The notes under the pieces: generated by a model
The model's input: the letters and a program-made list of their open reading frames with translations, nothing else
What the model was told of the DNA's origin: nothing
Databases searched by the model: none
Translations under genes and position numbers: made by a program
In this document: in pieces, positions 34,511-43,807 of the stretch
How positions within the stretch are numbered: the stretch's first letter is position 1
Layout: each line of letters opens with the position of its first letter
NCBI RefSeq assembly: GCF_002920535.1
Contig: NZ_PQSS01000041.1
Location: forward strand, 1 to 64,000
DNA from: Streptomyces sp. Ru71
Lineage (GTDB): Bacteria; Actinomycetota; Actinomycetes; Streptomycetales; Streptomycetaceae
Length of the DNA: 64,000 nucleotides
Direction of reading: 5' to 3'

Positions 34511-35159
34511 CCGCAAGCTCCTCGGTCAGCGGGGCGAACACCCGGCTGACGCGCTCGGGGTCCACCGGGCAGGCCGGCCAGTGCGAGTCCGCCCCGATGC
34601 GGTAGCTGGGCAGGTTCTCCATGAACGCCGCCACCAGGTGCCCGCCGGGCACCACACAGCGCGCGAAGTGCCCGCAGAACGCGGCGAACTCGTCGAAGTC
34701 CTCGCTCGCCCCCTCCGCCACGAAGTGCATGGACGCCAGGTCGTAGCGCCCGGACGGCAGCGCCCGTACGTCGCCGTGCACCACCCGCACCCGGGCCAGC
34801 GCGCCCCGTGGCGTCGCCGGGACCCGCGGGTCCAGCCGCCGGCACAGCGCGTGGAAGGGACGCCAGCTGTCGTCCGCGCCGGCCGTCGACTGGCGCCGCA
34901 GATAGGCGACGTTGGCGGCTCCCGCCTCCACCGCGTCGATCCGGTCGCTGACCGCGGCGGCCAGCAGCAGCGGATACACGTTGGGGCCGGCACCGAACTC
35001 CACCGCGCGCTCCAGGCCGCCCTCCGGCAGGGTGCGGTAGTACGCGGCGTGGTGGGCGATGACCGCCGCGTCGCAGGGGTGCAGCTGCCGGTAGTTCTCG
35101 GTCAGATAGTCCTCGACCGGCCAGCCGTCCCAGTCCACGTCGTCGTTGCGGATCGTCAT
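34410..35159 (-). CDS. NNMT/PNMT-like SAM methyltransferase
   Basis: This 249-residue protein resembles the NNMT/PNMT/TEMT group of small-molecule N-methyltransferases. It shows a WDGWPVEDYLTENYRQLHP opening, motif I RAVEFGAGPNVYPLLLA, the acidic DAVEAGAANVAYLRRQ, and YDLASMHFVAEGA. ATG at 35159 follows the stop of the alpha-oxoamine synthase region by 10 bp, so they share a transcript. It may therefore N-methylate an aminoketone made by that enzyme (inference). Its 3' end overlaps GH15 by 101 bp. Confidence 0.85.
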   Translation of the reverse strand: MTIRNDDVDWDGWPVEDYLTENYRQLHPCDAAVIAHHAAYYRTLPEGGLERAVEFGAGPNVYPLLLAAAVSDRIDAVEAGAANVAYLRRQSTAGADDSWRPFHALCRRLDPRVPATPRGALARVRVVHGDVRALPSGRYDLASMHFVAEGASEDFDEFAAFCGHFARCVVPGGHLVAAFMENLPSYRIGADSHWPACPVDPERVSRVFAPLTEELAVTRIDADPTLPDYGDTGMVLLTARTRSRPGRDG

Positions 35160-35169
35160 CAGCACCGCC

Positions 35170-36417
35170 TCAGCCACGGTGCCGCAGCGCGCCGCGCGCG
35201 GCCAGCCCGGACAGCGCCTCGCCGAGGCGGTCGATGTCCTCGTCGGAGTTCAGCGCCGTGATCTGCACCCGGAAGCCGACCTGCCGGTGCGGCACCAGCG
35301 GATAGGCCGCGAGCGTCACATAGACGCCGCGCTGCCACAGGTAGGCGGCGACCGACTCCAGCTCGGCGGCGTCCGCCAGCGGGAACTCCACGATGGGCAG
35401 CTCGCCCGCGCACGGCGTGTCCAGGCGCAGCGCGCGCACCACGTCCAGCAGCCGGACCGTCTTGCGGTGCAGATCGGTGCGGATCGCGTCGCCCCGGCGC
35501 TCGTTGACCTCCAGACCGGCCAGCGCGGTCGCCAGCGAGGCGGTGGGGGAGGGGCCGGAGTACAGATAGGGGCCGGCCGCGGTCTTCAGGTGGTCCTTCA
35601 GCGCGCTCGGCAGCGCCAGGAACGCCAGCAGCGACGAGTAGGCCTTGGAGAAGCCGCCCACCAGCACGACCCCGTCGTAGGAGGTGCCGGTGTGCCGGAT
35701 CACGCCGTTGCCGCGCGATCCGTACGGGCACGGCTCGTCGGGCGAGCGCTCGCCGATGACGCCGAAGCCGTGCGTGTCGTCGACGTACAGCGTGGCCCCG
35801 CGCCGCCGGCAGATCGCGGTGAGCGCCGGCAGGTCGGGCACGTTGCCGCTCATGCTGTTCACGCCGTCCAGGCACACCAGGCGGGGCCCGCCCGCGTCCC
35901 GCAGCAGCGCGTCCAACTGGTCCGGCCGCTCGGCCCGGAACCGGTGCAGGGTCGCGCCCTGGCCCCGGGCGGCCACGCACCCCTCGTACACCGTGCGGTG
36001 GGCGGTGGCCTCCACGAACACCTCGCCCTGCCCCGCCAGCACCGGGATCACCGCGTGGTGGATGAGGGTCGCCGTCGGCAGCAGCAGGGTGTCCTCGGCG
36101 CCGAGCAGTGCGGTGAGCCGCTCCTCGATCTCGGGGTACAGCCGGGGGCTGCCCAGCAGCCGCGACCAGCTCGGGTGGGTGCCCCAGTCGCGCACGGTCG
36201 GACCGATCGCCTCGATGATCTCCGGGTCGTGGTCGAAACCCAGGTAGTTGCAGGAGGCGAAGTCGACCAGCCAGTGCTCGCCGCAGCGGATGTGCCGCCC
36301 GCGCACCTCGTCCAGTACCGCGTCGCTCATGGGGCTCGTCCGGCGCAGACGGTCGAGCTCGGTCCAGCGTGGATCGCGCCGGACCGGCGCCAGGGGGAGG
36401 TGCGTGGCGTGGTGCAT
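35170..36417 (-). other. Probable internal translation start: stand-alone alpha-oxoamine synthase (415 residues)
   Basis: Within the long fused frame, ATG at 36417 (MHHATHLPL) is preceded by the strong ribosome site GGAGAGGGG, about 10 bp away. From there the product is 415 residues, the normal length of AONS/KBL/CqsA enzymes, which condense an acyl thioester with an amino acid. PLP lysine would be K258. This suggests the enzyme is made on its own as well as, or instead of, the fusion. The linker upstream contains AGGAGG-like segments and rare AGG arginine codons, as expected of a former intergenic region. Confidence 0.55.
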
Positions 36418-39400
36418 GGCGGTGGGTCCCCTCTCCAGGGTGGTCCCGCTGCGCGGGGACGGGGAAGCGTGGGACGGGGGGAAGCCCGTGCCCGGGTCCC
36501 TCCTGAGCTGTGTCACCCCGGCGCCCGGGGCCGTGCCCGGGTGCGAGGCCCCCGCGCCCGACGCCCCGCCTGTGCGCGAGGTCCCCGTGTCGGCCGCCGG
36601 CCGGCCGCGCGGGGACTCGGTGCCGGATGCCGGGCGTCCGTGCAGGACTTCCCTGTGTCCGCCCTCGGCCTGTGCGTCGGTCGTCGTACGACGGCCCCGC
36701 ACGTCCTCCGCGTCCGCCGCCGTGTGCGCCGCCGGGCCGGCCCGCGACGCCGCGGGCGGCGGGGCCGTGCCGCGCAGCACCGCCTCGCCCTCGTCCAGCG
36801 ACATGGGCGGCGCGAACAGGTAGCCCTGCCCGAACCGGCAGCCCATGCCGACCAGCAGATCGCGTTGCGCCGGCTGCTCGATGCCCTCCGCGATCACCGT
36901 CAGACCCAGCGTGTCGGCGATCCGGACGATCCCCTCGACGAGCGCGACCTGCTGCGGATCGTGCGGCAGGTCGTCGATGAACGTCTTGTCGATCTTCAGG
37001 GCGTCGAGCGGGAACTCCCGCAGATAGCGCAGCGAGGAGAACCCGGTGCCGAAGTCGTCCACCGCGATGCGCACCCCGAGCTCCCTGACCTGACCGATCA
37101 CGGAGTCGATCTGCTCGTCGCGCTGCATGAGCACGGACTCGGTCAGCTCCAGCTGCAGCGAGCGCGGTTCGAGCGCCGCCATGTCCAGCGCCCGGCACAC
37201 CGCGGTCAGGAACCCGGGATCGCGCCACTGCCGCCCGGAGACGTTGACGCTGACGTACGGCGGCTGCGGGCGCCGGCAGTGGCGCTGCATCCGGGCGATG
37301 CCGGCGGCGGCGCTGCGCAGCACCCAGGCGCCCAGCGGGGCGATCTGGCCGGTCTCCTCGGCGAGCGGGATGAACTGGTCGGGCGGCACCAGACCGCCCG
37401 GCGCCTGCGGCCACCGGGCCAGCGCCTCGAAGCCGACCACCTGCGCCGTCGGCTCGGCGAGGTCCACCACCGGCTGGTAGCTCAGCGCGAACCGCTCCTG
37501 CGTGATCGCGTCGTCGAGATGGGCCAGCAGGTCGTGCCGCTGTGCCACCCGCACCCGCAGCTGGGGCAGGAAACGGCGCCACTGGCGTTTGCCGGCCGCC
37601 TTCGCCGCGTACAGCGCCATGTCGGCCAGTGCCAGCAGCTCCTCGGCGTCGCCGCTGTCGCGCGCGGTGGCCACGCCCACGCTCGCGGAGACGCTGACGG
37701 CCTCGTCGGCGAGGTGGAAGGGGCGGCCGAAGGTCTGGATCAGCTGGGCGGCGAGCAGCTCGGCGTCCAGCGGCTGCCGGGCGTCCTCCATCAGCACCGC
37801 GAACTCGTCCCCGCCCAGGCGGGCCGCGGTGTCGGTGCGGCGCAGCGTCTGCGCCAGCCGCTCGGCGACCGCCTTCAGCAGCCGGTCGCCCACCGAGTGC
37901 CCCAGGGTGTCGTTGACGGTCTTGAAGTCGTCCAGGTCGATGAAGAGCAGGCAGGTCAGCGTGGACTCGCGGCGGCCGCGCAGCAGGGCACGCGCGGTCC
38001 GCTCCAGCAGCAGCGTCCGGTTGGGCAGGCCGGTGAGGGGGTCGTGGAAGGCGCGCTGGGTGAGTTCGTGCTCCAGCTGCCGCTGCTCGGTCACGTCCCG
38101 CAGGGTGACGACCAGTCCGCCGACGGTGGTGTCGTTGCGCAGGTCGCGGCAGCGCACCTCCACCTCGACCCGGCCGTCGCCGCGCAGCACCCACCAGTGG
38201 TCGTGCGCCTCCTGCGGCCCGCGCCCGCCGAGGGCGCCCAGCGTGCGGTCCACGCGTTCGCGGTCGCCCGCGGCGACCAGGTCCCGCAGCTCGGTCCCGA
38301 CCAGGTCGCCGCGGCCGAACACGGCTCGCGCGGACGGACTGGCGTAGCGCACCGTGGTGTCGTCGTCGACGATGAGGATGACGTCCGAGGCGTTGCGCAC
38401 CAGCGTCCGGAAGTACGCCTCGCTCTCCTTGCGCACGACCTCCTGCCGCAGCGCGATGCGGTCCAGCGCGAGCCCCGCGTGCGAGGCGAGGATCTCCAGC
38501 GAGCCGCGCACCTCGGTCAGCCGCCGTTCCGGGCCGGCCGCCACCAGCGCGCCCGCCGGCTCGGTCTGCGCGGAGGTACCGGGGGCCGCCATGGGACACA
38601 CCAGGGCGCGGGGCAGCCCGCTGAGCCGGGTGGCGTACCGGGGGCCGAGCCGCTCCACGGGCACGGCCAGGGAGCGGGGCCGCGCGTCCGCGCCCGGGCC
38701 GGACGGATGGCCGACGGTGACGTACAGCTCCTGCGCCTGGCGCGCGTTGAGCAGCAGGGAGCGATGCGGTACGTCCGGACCGAACAGGCCGACGACCGCA
38801 CGGGCGCAGGCCCCCGCGACCTCGTGCGGGGTCATGGCCGACACCAGTGCGACGGTCGCCTTGCGCAGCGCCTGCTCCCGGGCCATGGCCTTGCGGTGCG
38901 CCACGACCATCACCGTGAGCCGCAGGATCACCAGCAGGAACAGCAGCGAGGAGAAGACGGCCAGGACGGTCGCGTCGTGCACCCGGCCCATCCGCTCCTC
39001 GACGAGCAGCAGCGCCGGGGCGATGAGCGTGGCGAGGGTGAGCAGGACCAGCCGGTGCCACTGCGGGAGCGTCGACTGCGGCCGGGCCTCGGCGGCGGTC
39101 AGGTCCGCCATGTCGGGGTGCAGCCCGGCCAGGCCCCAGGCCGTGTAGAAGACGACCCAGCCGGAGTCCAGCAGCGTGCCGACCTCCCAGGAGCCGTTGA
39201 GCTGCAGGAAGCCGTAGGCGATGTCGAAGCAGAGCAGGGTCACCGTGCCCAGCACCAGCAACTGCACCGAGCGGTTGGGACGGGAGCCCGGACTCGGGGC
39301 GAGCAGCCGGGCCAGCATGGCCAGGACCAGGACGTCACCGAGCGGGTAGGCGACGCTGATCACGCGCTGCTGCCAGGTCAGCGTGCCCTCGGTGGCCAGC

Positions 39401-39840
39401 GGCTGGACCAGGTACACCCACACCGGCAGCGCGACCCCGGCGGTGACGATCAGCGAGTCCAGCAGGCTGGGCAGGTCGCGGCCCACCCAGCGGTGCCGCA
39501 CGAGCCCGAACAGGCCGGCCGCGAACAGCGGGTAGACCGCGAGGTAGCAGGCGTCGGCGGGCGAAGGGAACGGGTTGGAGGCGTTGAAGTACTGCTCCTG
39601 GGCGTTGTAGTACGTGTCGCCCGCGGCGAAGGCCAGCAGTCCGGCCGCGAGGCAGAACCACGGCCAGCGGACGGCGGGCCGGTTGCGCCGGACCCCCACG
39701 AGGACGGCCAGGCCGCCGGCCAGCCCGATGAACGCCCACAGCGGGGTGCACAATCCGGGGACCAGCAGATAGACACAGGTGACGACCAGGACCGTCGCGA
39801 GATAGGCGGCCGGCAGCCGGCGGGCCTGCAGCACGGGCAT
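35170..39840 (-). CDS. Membrane GAF-PAS-GGDEF-EAL protein fused in frame to an alpha-oxoamine synthase
   Basis: A single open frame of 1556 residues. Residues 1-310 hold about eight to nine membrane helices. A GAF-like domain follows (about 350-460), then PAS (about 470-590), GGDEF with an intact GGDEF at 676-680, and EAL with EAL at 805-807 plus the other metal and catalytic segments (LTESVL, DDFGTGFSS, AEGIE, QGYLF). Both cyclic-di-GMP synthesis and hydrolysis look possible. Residues about 1016-1141 are a G/P/T/R-rich linker. From 1142 on comes a complete PLP enzyme of the 8-amino-7-oxononanoate-synthase class, with DDTHGFG and the PLP lysine K1399 in GGFSKAYSS. ATG at 39840 follows GGGAGG closely; GTG at 39864 is an alternative. 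Confidence 0.8.
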   Translation of the reverse strand: MPVLQARRLPAAYLATVLVVTCVYLLVPGLCTPLWAFIGLAGGLAVLVGVRRNRPAVRWPWFCLAAGLLAFAAGDTYYNAQEQYFNASNPFPSPADACYLAVYPLFAAGLFGLVRHRWVGRDLPSLLDSLIVTAGVALPVWVYLVQPLATEGTLTWQQRVISVAYPLGDVLVLAMLARLLAPSPGSRPNRSVQLLVLGTVTLLCFDIAYGFLQLNGSWEVGTLLDSGWVVFYTAWGLAGLHPDMADLTAAEARPQSTLPQWHRLVLLTLATLIAPALLLVEERMGRVHDATVLAVFSSLLFLLVILRLTVMVVAHRKAMAREQALRKATVALVSAMTPHEVAGACARAVVGLFGPDVPHRSLLLNARQAQELYVTVGHPSGPGADARPRSLAVPVERLGPRYATRLSGLPRALVCPMAAPGTSAQTEPAGALVAAGPERRLTEVRGSLEILASHAGLALDRIALRQEVVRKESEAYFRTLVRNASDVILIVDDDTTVRYASPSARAVFGRGDLVGTELRDLVAAGDRERVDRTLGALGGRGPQEAHDHWWVLRGDGRVEVEVRCRDLRNDTTVGGLVVTLRDVTEQRQLEHELTQRAFHDPLTGLPNRTLLLERTARALLRGRRESTLTCLLFIDLDDFKTVNDTLGHSVGDRLLKAVAERLAQTLRRTDTAARLGGDEFAVLMEDARQPLDAELLAAQLIQTFGRPFHLADEAVSVSASVGVATARDSGDAEELLALADMALYAAKAAGKRQWRRFLPQLRVRVAQRHDLLAHLDDAITQERFALSYQPVVDLAEPTAQVVGFEALARWPQAPGGLVPPDQFIPLAEETGQIAPLGAWVLRSAAAGIARMQRHCRRPQPPYVSVNVSGRQWRDPGFLTAVCRALDMAALEPRSLQLELTESVLMQRDEQIDSVIGQVRELGVRIAVDDFGTGFSSLRYLREFPLDALKIDKTFIDDLPHDPQQVALVEGIVRIADTLGLTVIAEGIEQPAQRDLLVGMGCRFGQGYLFAPPMSLDEGEAVLRGTAPPPAASRAGPAAHTAADAEDVRGRRTTTDAQAEGGHREVLHGRPASGTESPRGRPAADTGTSRTGGASGAGASHPGTAPGAGVTQLRRDPGTGFPPSHASPSPRSGTTLERGPTAMHHATHLPLAPVRRDPRWTELDRLRRTSPMSDAVLDEVRGRHIRCGEHWLVDFASCNYLGFDHDPEIIEAIGPTVRDWGTHPSWSRLLGSPRLYPEIEERLTALLGAEDTLLLPTATLIHHAVIPVLAGQGEVFVEATAHRTVYEGCVAARGQGATLHRFRAERPDQLDALLRDAGGPRLVCLDGVNSMSGNVPDLPALTAICRRRGATLYVDDTHGFGVIGERSPDEPCPYGSRGNGVIRHTGTSYDGVVLVGGFSKAYSSLLAFLALPSALKDHLKTAAGPYLYSGPSPTASLATALAGLEVNERRGDAIRTDLHRKTVRLLDVVRALRLDTPCAGELPIVEFPLADAAELESVAAYLWQRGVYVTLAAYPLVPHRQVGFRVQITALNSDEDIDRLGEALSGLAARGALRHRG

Positions 39841-39996
39841 GCGCCTCCCAAGACCGGAGGACACGGGCTGCGTTGAAGCGTCAACCTGGATGAGCCTTCT
39901 GGCTTCTGATCCTAGGCACGGCCCGCACCCGGCCGCATCTTCGACCGGCGCCCGGCCTCACCCGGGGTGACGGCGGCGGTGCCGCCGGTGAGGGGC

Positions 39997-41055
39997 TCAG
40001 TCCTCGACCGGTGGACCGTTCGGGGCCGAGTTGCGGTAGCCGAGGGGGTGGAGGCGTTGGAAGCCCCAGGTGTCGCGGCACATGTCGTCCAGGTCGCGGC
40101 GTGGCCGCCAGCCCCAGTCCTGGCCGATGGCCCGGACGTCGGCGACCCGCTCGGCGGTGTCCCCGAGGCGGCGCGGCGCGATCTCGTACGGCACCAGCCG
40201 GCCGCAGGCCCGGGAGAACGCGGCGACGACCTCCAGCACCGAGACGCCCTGGCCGCGGCCCAGGTTGTACACGTGCATCCCCGGTGCGTCGGCGAGGTGG
40301 TCGAGCGCCAGCCGGTGCGCCTCGACGGTGTCCAGGATGTGCACGTAGTCGCGGATGCCGGTGCCGTCCGGCGTGGGGTAGTCGCCGCCGTACACCCGAA
40401 GCCGCCGGCGGCGGCCGACGGCGACCTGCGCCAGCGACGGCAGCAGGGTGTCCTGCGGGCCGGGCCGGTCCTCGCCGAGCAGTCCGCTGGGATGGGCGCC
40501 CGCCGGTGTGAAGTGGCGCAGGCACAGCACGGTGTACTCGGGCCGGTGCCGGCAGATGTCGGCCAGCAGCTGTTCGCACGCCCACTTGGAGGCCGCGTAG
40601 GGGTCCTCGGGGCGGGCCGGGTCCGTCTCGGCCAGCGGCCCGGTCGCGGCCGCCGCGTAGAGGGAGCCGGTGGAGGAGAACACCAGCTGGTGGACCCCGT
40701 GTTCGTGCATGGCGTTCAGCAGCGCGGTGGTGCCTCCGACATTGGCGTCGTAGTACTCCACCGGCATGCGCAGCGAGGCCTGGGCCGACGTCAGCGCGGC
40801 GAAGTGCATGACCGCGTCCACGGCGTGCCGTGCGAACACCCCCGACAGCGCCCGGCGGTCGCGGATGTCCAGCTCGTACACGGCGCCCACGAACCGGCCG
40901 GCGAGCCGCTCGACCCGGGCGAGGACCTGCCGTACGCCGGCGGACCAGTTGTCGACCACGATCACCTCGTAGCCGTGGTCCAGCAGATCCACGCACGTGT
41001 GGCTGCCTATGAAGCCGGCCCCACCGGTGACCAGGATCGTTGACGGTGCGCTCAT
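39997..41055 (-). CDS. galE: UDP-glucose 4-epimerase-like SDR
   Basis: This 352-residue extended SDR has the NAD loop VTGGAGFIGSH, the catalytic serine region VFSSTGSLYAA, and Tyr-x3-Lys in YAASKWACEQ. The usual RYFNxAGA loop reads RHFTPAGAHPSG, and the serine-alanine residues near the active site differ from housekeeping GalE. The sugar nucleotide could therefore differ from UDP-glucose. It is transcribed alone, between the GGDEF-EAL gene and the inositol cluster. Confidence 0.85.
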   Translation of the reverse strand: MSAPSTILVTGGAGFIGSHTCVDLLDHGYEVIVVDNWSAGVRQVLARVERLAGRFVGAVYELDIRDRRALSGVFARHAVDAVMHFAALTSAQASLRMPVEYYDANVGGTTALLNAMHEHGVHQLVFSSTGSLYAAAATGPLAETDPARPEDPYAASKWACEQLLADICRHRPEYTVLCLRHFTPAGAHPSGLLGEDRPGPQDTLLPSLAQVAVGRRRRLRVYGGDYPTPDGTGIRDYVHILDTVEAHRLALDHLADAPGMHVYNLGRGQGVSVLEVVAAFSRACGRLVPYEIAPRRLGDTAERVADVRAIGQDWGWRPRRDLDDMCRDTWGFQRLHPLGYRNSAPNGPPVED

Positions 41056-41083
41056 GGACCGGGCTCCTCGCGCACGTGCAGCT

Positions 41084-41102
41084 GTATGTTTACGACGTAT
41101 AC
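41084..41102. promoter_or_regulatory. Candidate operator upstream of galE
   Basis: GTATGTTTACGACGTATAC lies 29 bp upstream of the galE start, in the only AT-rich part of the 103-bp gap after gntR. GTAT...ATAC ends and the inner TAC-GAC-GTA are symmetric. HutC-type GntR proteins prefer GT-TA-AC sites, and the adjacent gene encodes one, but control of galE by it is inference. Confidence 0.35.
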
Positions 41103-41158
41103 CTGCTGCCTACCGACTGTCCTCCCCCGCCCCGCGTCCGTCAAGTCCGCGCCGCCTC

Positions 41159-41926
41159 TCAGTTCCGCATCAGCAGCTGGAAGTCGAACGAGTAGCGCGA
41201 CGCCCGGTAGACGTGGGTGCCGTGCTCGACCGCGCGGCCGGTGGCGTCGTAGGCCGTGCGCTGCATGGTGAGCAGGGCGGCGCCCTCCCGCTCGTCCAGG
41301 CGGACCGCCTCCTCGGCCGTGGCGGAGCGGGCGCCGACGCGCTGCCGGGCGCTGTGCAGGCTGACGCCCGCCGCGCGCAGCAGCCGGTACAGGCCCGTCG
41401 CCTCCAGCCGGGCGGTGTCCAGGTCGAGCAGGTCCCCGGGCAGGTGGTTGCACAGCAGCGCCACCGGCCGGCCGTGGGTGAGGCGCAGCCGCTCCAGCAG
41501 GACCACCTCCGCGCCCTCGGCGATCCCCAGCGCGGCGGCCACCTCCGGGCCCGCCGGCACCCGCTCGTTGCGCACGACGCGCGTCGAGGGACCCTGCCCG
41601 GCGGCCTGGAGGTCGTCGTACAGGCTGCTCAGCTCCAGTGGGCGGCGGACCTGGCTGTGCACCACCTGGGTGCCCACCCCGCGGCGCCGCACCAGCAGGC
41701 CCTTGTCGACGAGGGACTGGATCGCCTGGCGGACGGTGGGGCGGGACAGGCCGAGCCGGGTGGACAGATCGACCTCGTTGCCGAGCAGGCTGCCCGGGAC
41801 CAGCACCCCGCGCCCGATGGCCGCCTCCAGCTGCTGCGCCAGCTGGTGGTAGAGCGGGACGGGACTGGTCCGGTCCAGCGCGAAGTCCACCGCGTCCGTG
41901 CCGGGCGAGGTGCGTTCCTGCGCCAT
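41159..41926 (-). CDS. GntR-family (HutC/UTRA) regulator of the inositol locus
   Basis: This 255-residue protein has a winged helix (YHQLAQQLEAAIGRGVLVPGSLLGNEVDLSTRLGLSRPTVRQAIQSLVDKGLLVRRRGVGTQV) followed by a UTRA ligand domain ending SRYSFDFQLLMRN. It starts 9 bp after the iolD stop with GGGGGA as ribosome site, so it is the last gene of the aldolase-iolB-iolD operon. By position it is the likely repressor answering to inositol or a catabolite, acting at the 17-bp repeats at 45774-45843. Confidence 0.9.
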   Translation of the reverse strand: MAQERTSPGTDAVDFALDRTSPVPLYHQLAQQLEAAIGRGVLVPGSLLGNEVDLSTRLGLSRPTVRQAIQSLVDKGLLVRRRGVGTQVVHSQVRRPLELSSLYDDLQAAGQGPSTRVVRNERVPAGPEVAAALGIAEGAEVVLLERLRLTHGRPVALLCNHLPGDLLDLDTARLEATGLYRLLRAAGVSLHSARQRVGARSATAEEAVRLDEREGAALLTMQRTAYDATGRAVEHGTHVYRASRYSFDFQLLMRN

Positions 41927-41935
41927 GGCGTCCCC

Positions 41936-43807
41936 CTAGACGTGCCGGCGGCGGTCGGCCACCCGCCGCTCGTAGCGCGCCCGTGCGGCCACCGCCGCCT
42001 CGCGCCCCGCCACCTCGGCGACCGGCACGTCCCACCAGGCCTCGGCCCCCGGCGCGGTCGGCGACGGGTCCGTCTCGACGTACACGCACGTCGGCCGGTC
42101 GGCGCCGCGTGCGGCGGTGAGCGCCTCGCGCAGCTCGGCCACCGTCTTGGCGCGCAGCACGTCCATGCCGAGGCTGGCCGCGTTGGCCGCCAGGTCGACG
42201 GGCAGCGGCGGCCCGGTGAAGGTGCCGTCGGCGGCCCGGTGCCGGTAGGCCGTGCCGAAGCGTTCGCCGCCGGTCTCCTCCGACAGCCCGCCGATGGAGG
42301 CGTAGCCGTGGTTCTGGATCAGCACCAGCTTGATCGGCAGCCCCTCCTGGACCGCCGTGACGATCTCCGTCGGCATCATCAGGTATGTCCCGTCGCCGAC
42401 CAGCGCCCACACCACGGTGTCCGGCGCGGCCTGCCGCACCCCGATCGCGGCCGGGATCTCGTAGCCCATGCAGGAGTAGCCGTACTCCAGGTGGTACTGG
42501 CGCGGGCTGCGCGCCCGCCACAGCTTGTGCAGGTCGCCGGGGAGCGAACCGGCCGCGTTGATCACCACGTCCGTGTCGCCGACGACCCCGTCCAGCGCGC
42601 CGATCACCTGTGTCTGCGTCGGCACCGCGCTGTCGTCCTTCGCGCGGAACGCGGCCTCCACGACCCGCTCCCAGCGCTCCTTGCCGGCCCGGTACTCCGC
42701 CTCGTACGCGGCGTCCACACGGTGCCCGGCGAGCGCCGCCGTCAGCTTCTCCAGGCCGGTGCGCGCGTCGCAGACCAGCGTGCGCGCGGCCAGCTTGTGC
42801 GCGTCGAAGGCGGTGATGTTGAGGTTCACGAACCGCACGTCCGGGTTCTGGAAGAGGGTCCCGGAGGCGGTCGTGAAGTCCGAGTAGCGGGTGCCGACGC
42901 CGATCACCAGGTCGGCCGTGCGCGCGAGGTCGTCGCAGACCGCCGTGCCGGTGTGCCCGATGCCGCCGACGTCGGCGGGGTGGTCGTACCGCAGGGAGCC
43001 CTTGCCGGCCTGCGTGGAGGCGACCGGGATGCCGGTGGTCTCCACGAGGACCCGCAGCGCCTCCTCGGCCTCGCTGTGGTGGACGCCGCCGCCCGCGACG
43101 ATCAGCGGACGGGAGGCGCCCTGGATCGCCCGGACGGCCTCGGCGAGTTCCATGGGGTCCGGCGCCGGGCGTCGTACGAACCACACGCGCTCGTCGAAGA
43201 ACCCCTCCGGCCAGTCGTACGCCTCGGCCTGCACGTCCTGCGGCAGGGCCAGCGTCACCGCGCCGGTCTCGGCCGGGTCGGTGAGCACCCGCACGGCCTG
43301 CAGCGCGCTCGCGATCAGCGCCTCGGGCCGGGTGATCCGGTCGAAGTAGCGCGAGACCGGGCGCAGCGTGTCGTTCACCGACACGTCCGCCTCCACGGGG
43401 TGCTCCAGCTGCTGCAGCAGCGGGTCGGCGGGGTGGGCGGCGAAGTAGTCGCCGGGCAGCAGCAGGACCGGCAGGCGGTTGATGGTGGCGAGGGCGGCGC
43501 CGGTGACCAGGTTGGTGGCGCCCGGGCCGATCGACGTGGTCACCGCCATCGCGGACAGCCGGTTGAGGTGGCGGGCGTGGCCGACGGCCGCGTGCACCAT
43601 GGCCTGCTCGTTGCGGCCCTGGTGGTAGGGCATGCGGTCCGCGTACTCGACGAGTGCCTGGCCGATGCCGGCGACGTTGCCGTGGCCGAAGATGCCCCAG
43701 GTGCCGGCGATCAGCCGGTGGCGCACCCCGTCGCGTTCGGTGTACTGGGCGGCGAGGAACCGCACCAGGGCCTGGGCGGTGGTCAGTCGGACGGTAGGGG
43801 CGCTCAT
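41936..43807 (-). CDS. iolD: 3D-(3,5/4)-trihydroxycyclohexane-1,2-dione hydrolase
   Basis: This 623-residue thiamine-diphosphate enzyme opens the ring of the inositol catabolite. The ThDP glutamate is in YHQGRNEQAM, and the GDG-type motif is VWALVGDGTYLMMPTEIVTAVQEGLPIKLVLIQNHGYASIGGL. The acetolactate-synthase-like central domain is also present. Start ATG overlaps the iolB stop by 4 bp. Confidence 0.95.
   Translation of the reverse strand: MSAPTVRLTTAQALVRFLAAQYTERDGVRHRLIAGTWGIFGHGNVAGIGQALVEYADRMPYHQGRNEQAMVHAAVGHARHLNRLSAMAVTTSIGPGATNLVTGAALATINRLPVLLLPGDYFAAHPADPLLQQLEHPVEADVSVNDTLRPVSRYFDRITRPEALIASALQAVRVLTDPAETGAVTLALPQDVQAEAYDWPEGFFDERVWFVRRPAPDPMELAEAVRAIQGASRPLIVAGGGVHHSEAEEALRVLVETTGIPVASTQAGKGSLRYDHPADVGGIGHTGTAVCDDLARTADLVIGVGTRYSDFTTASGTLFQNPDVRFVNLNITAFDAHKLAARTLVCDARTGLEKLTAALAGHRVDAAYEAEYRAGKERWERVVEAAFRAKDDSAVPTQTQVIGALDGVVGDTDVVINAAGSLPGDLHKLWRARSPRQYHLEYGYSCMGYEIPAAIGVRQAAPDTVVWALVGDGTYLMMPTEIVTAVQEGLPIKLVLIQNHGYASIGGLSEETGGERFGTAYRHRAADGTFTGPPLPVDLAANAASLGMDVLRAKTVAELREALTAARGADRPTCVYVETDPSPTAPGAEAWWDVPVAEVAGREAAVAARARYERRVADRRRHV

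Noticed and set aside
35146..39876. A 1576-residue plus-strand open frame antisense to the GGDEF-EAL gene
   Set aside because: Composition (R, Q, V, H, G rich) and lack of any domain mark it as the antisense shadow of a high-GC3 gene.
41084..41102. Operator of the GntR gene itself
   Set aside because: The GntR gene is the last gene of the iolD operon and starts 9 bp after iolD; this site is downstream of it and upstream of galE, so it cannot serve as its own promoter operator.
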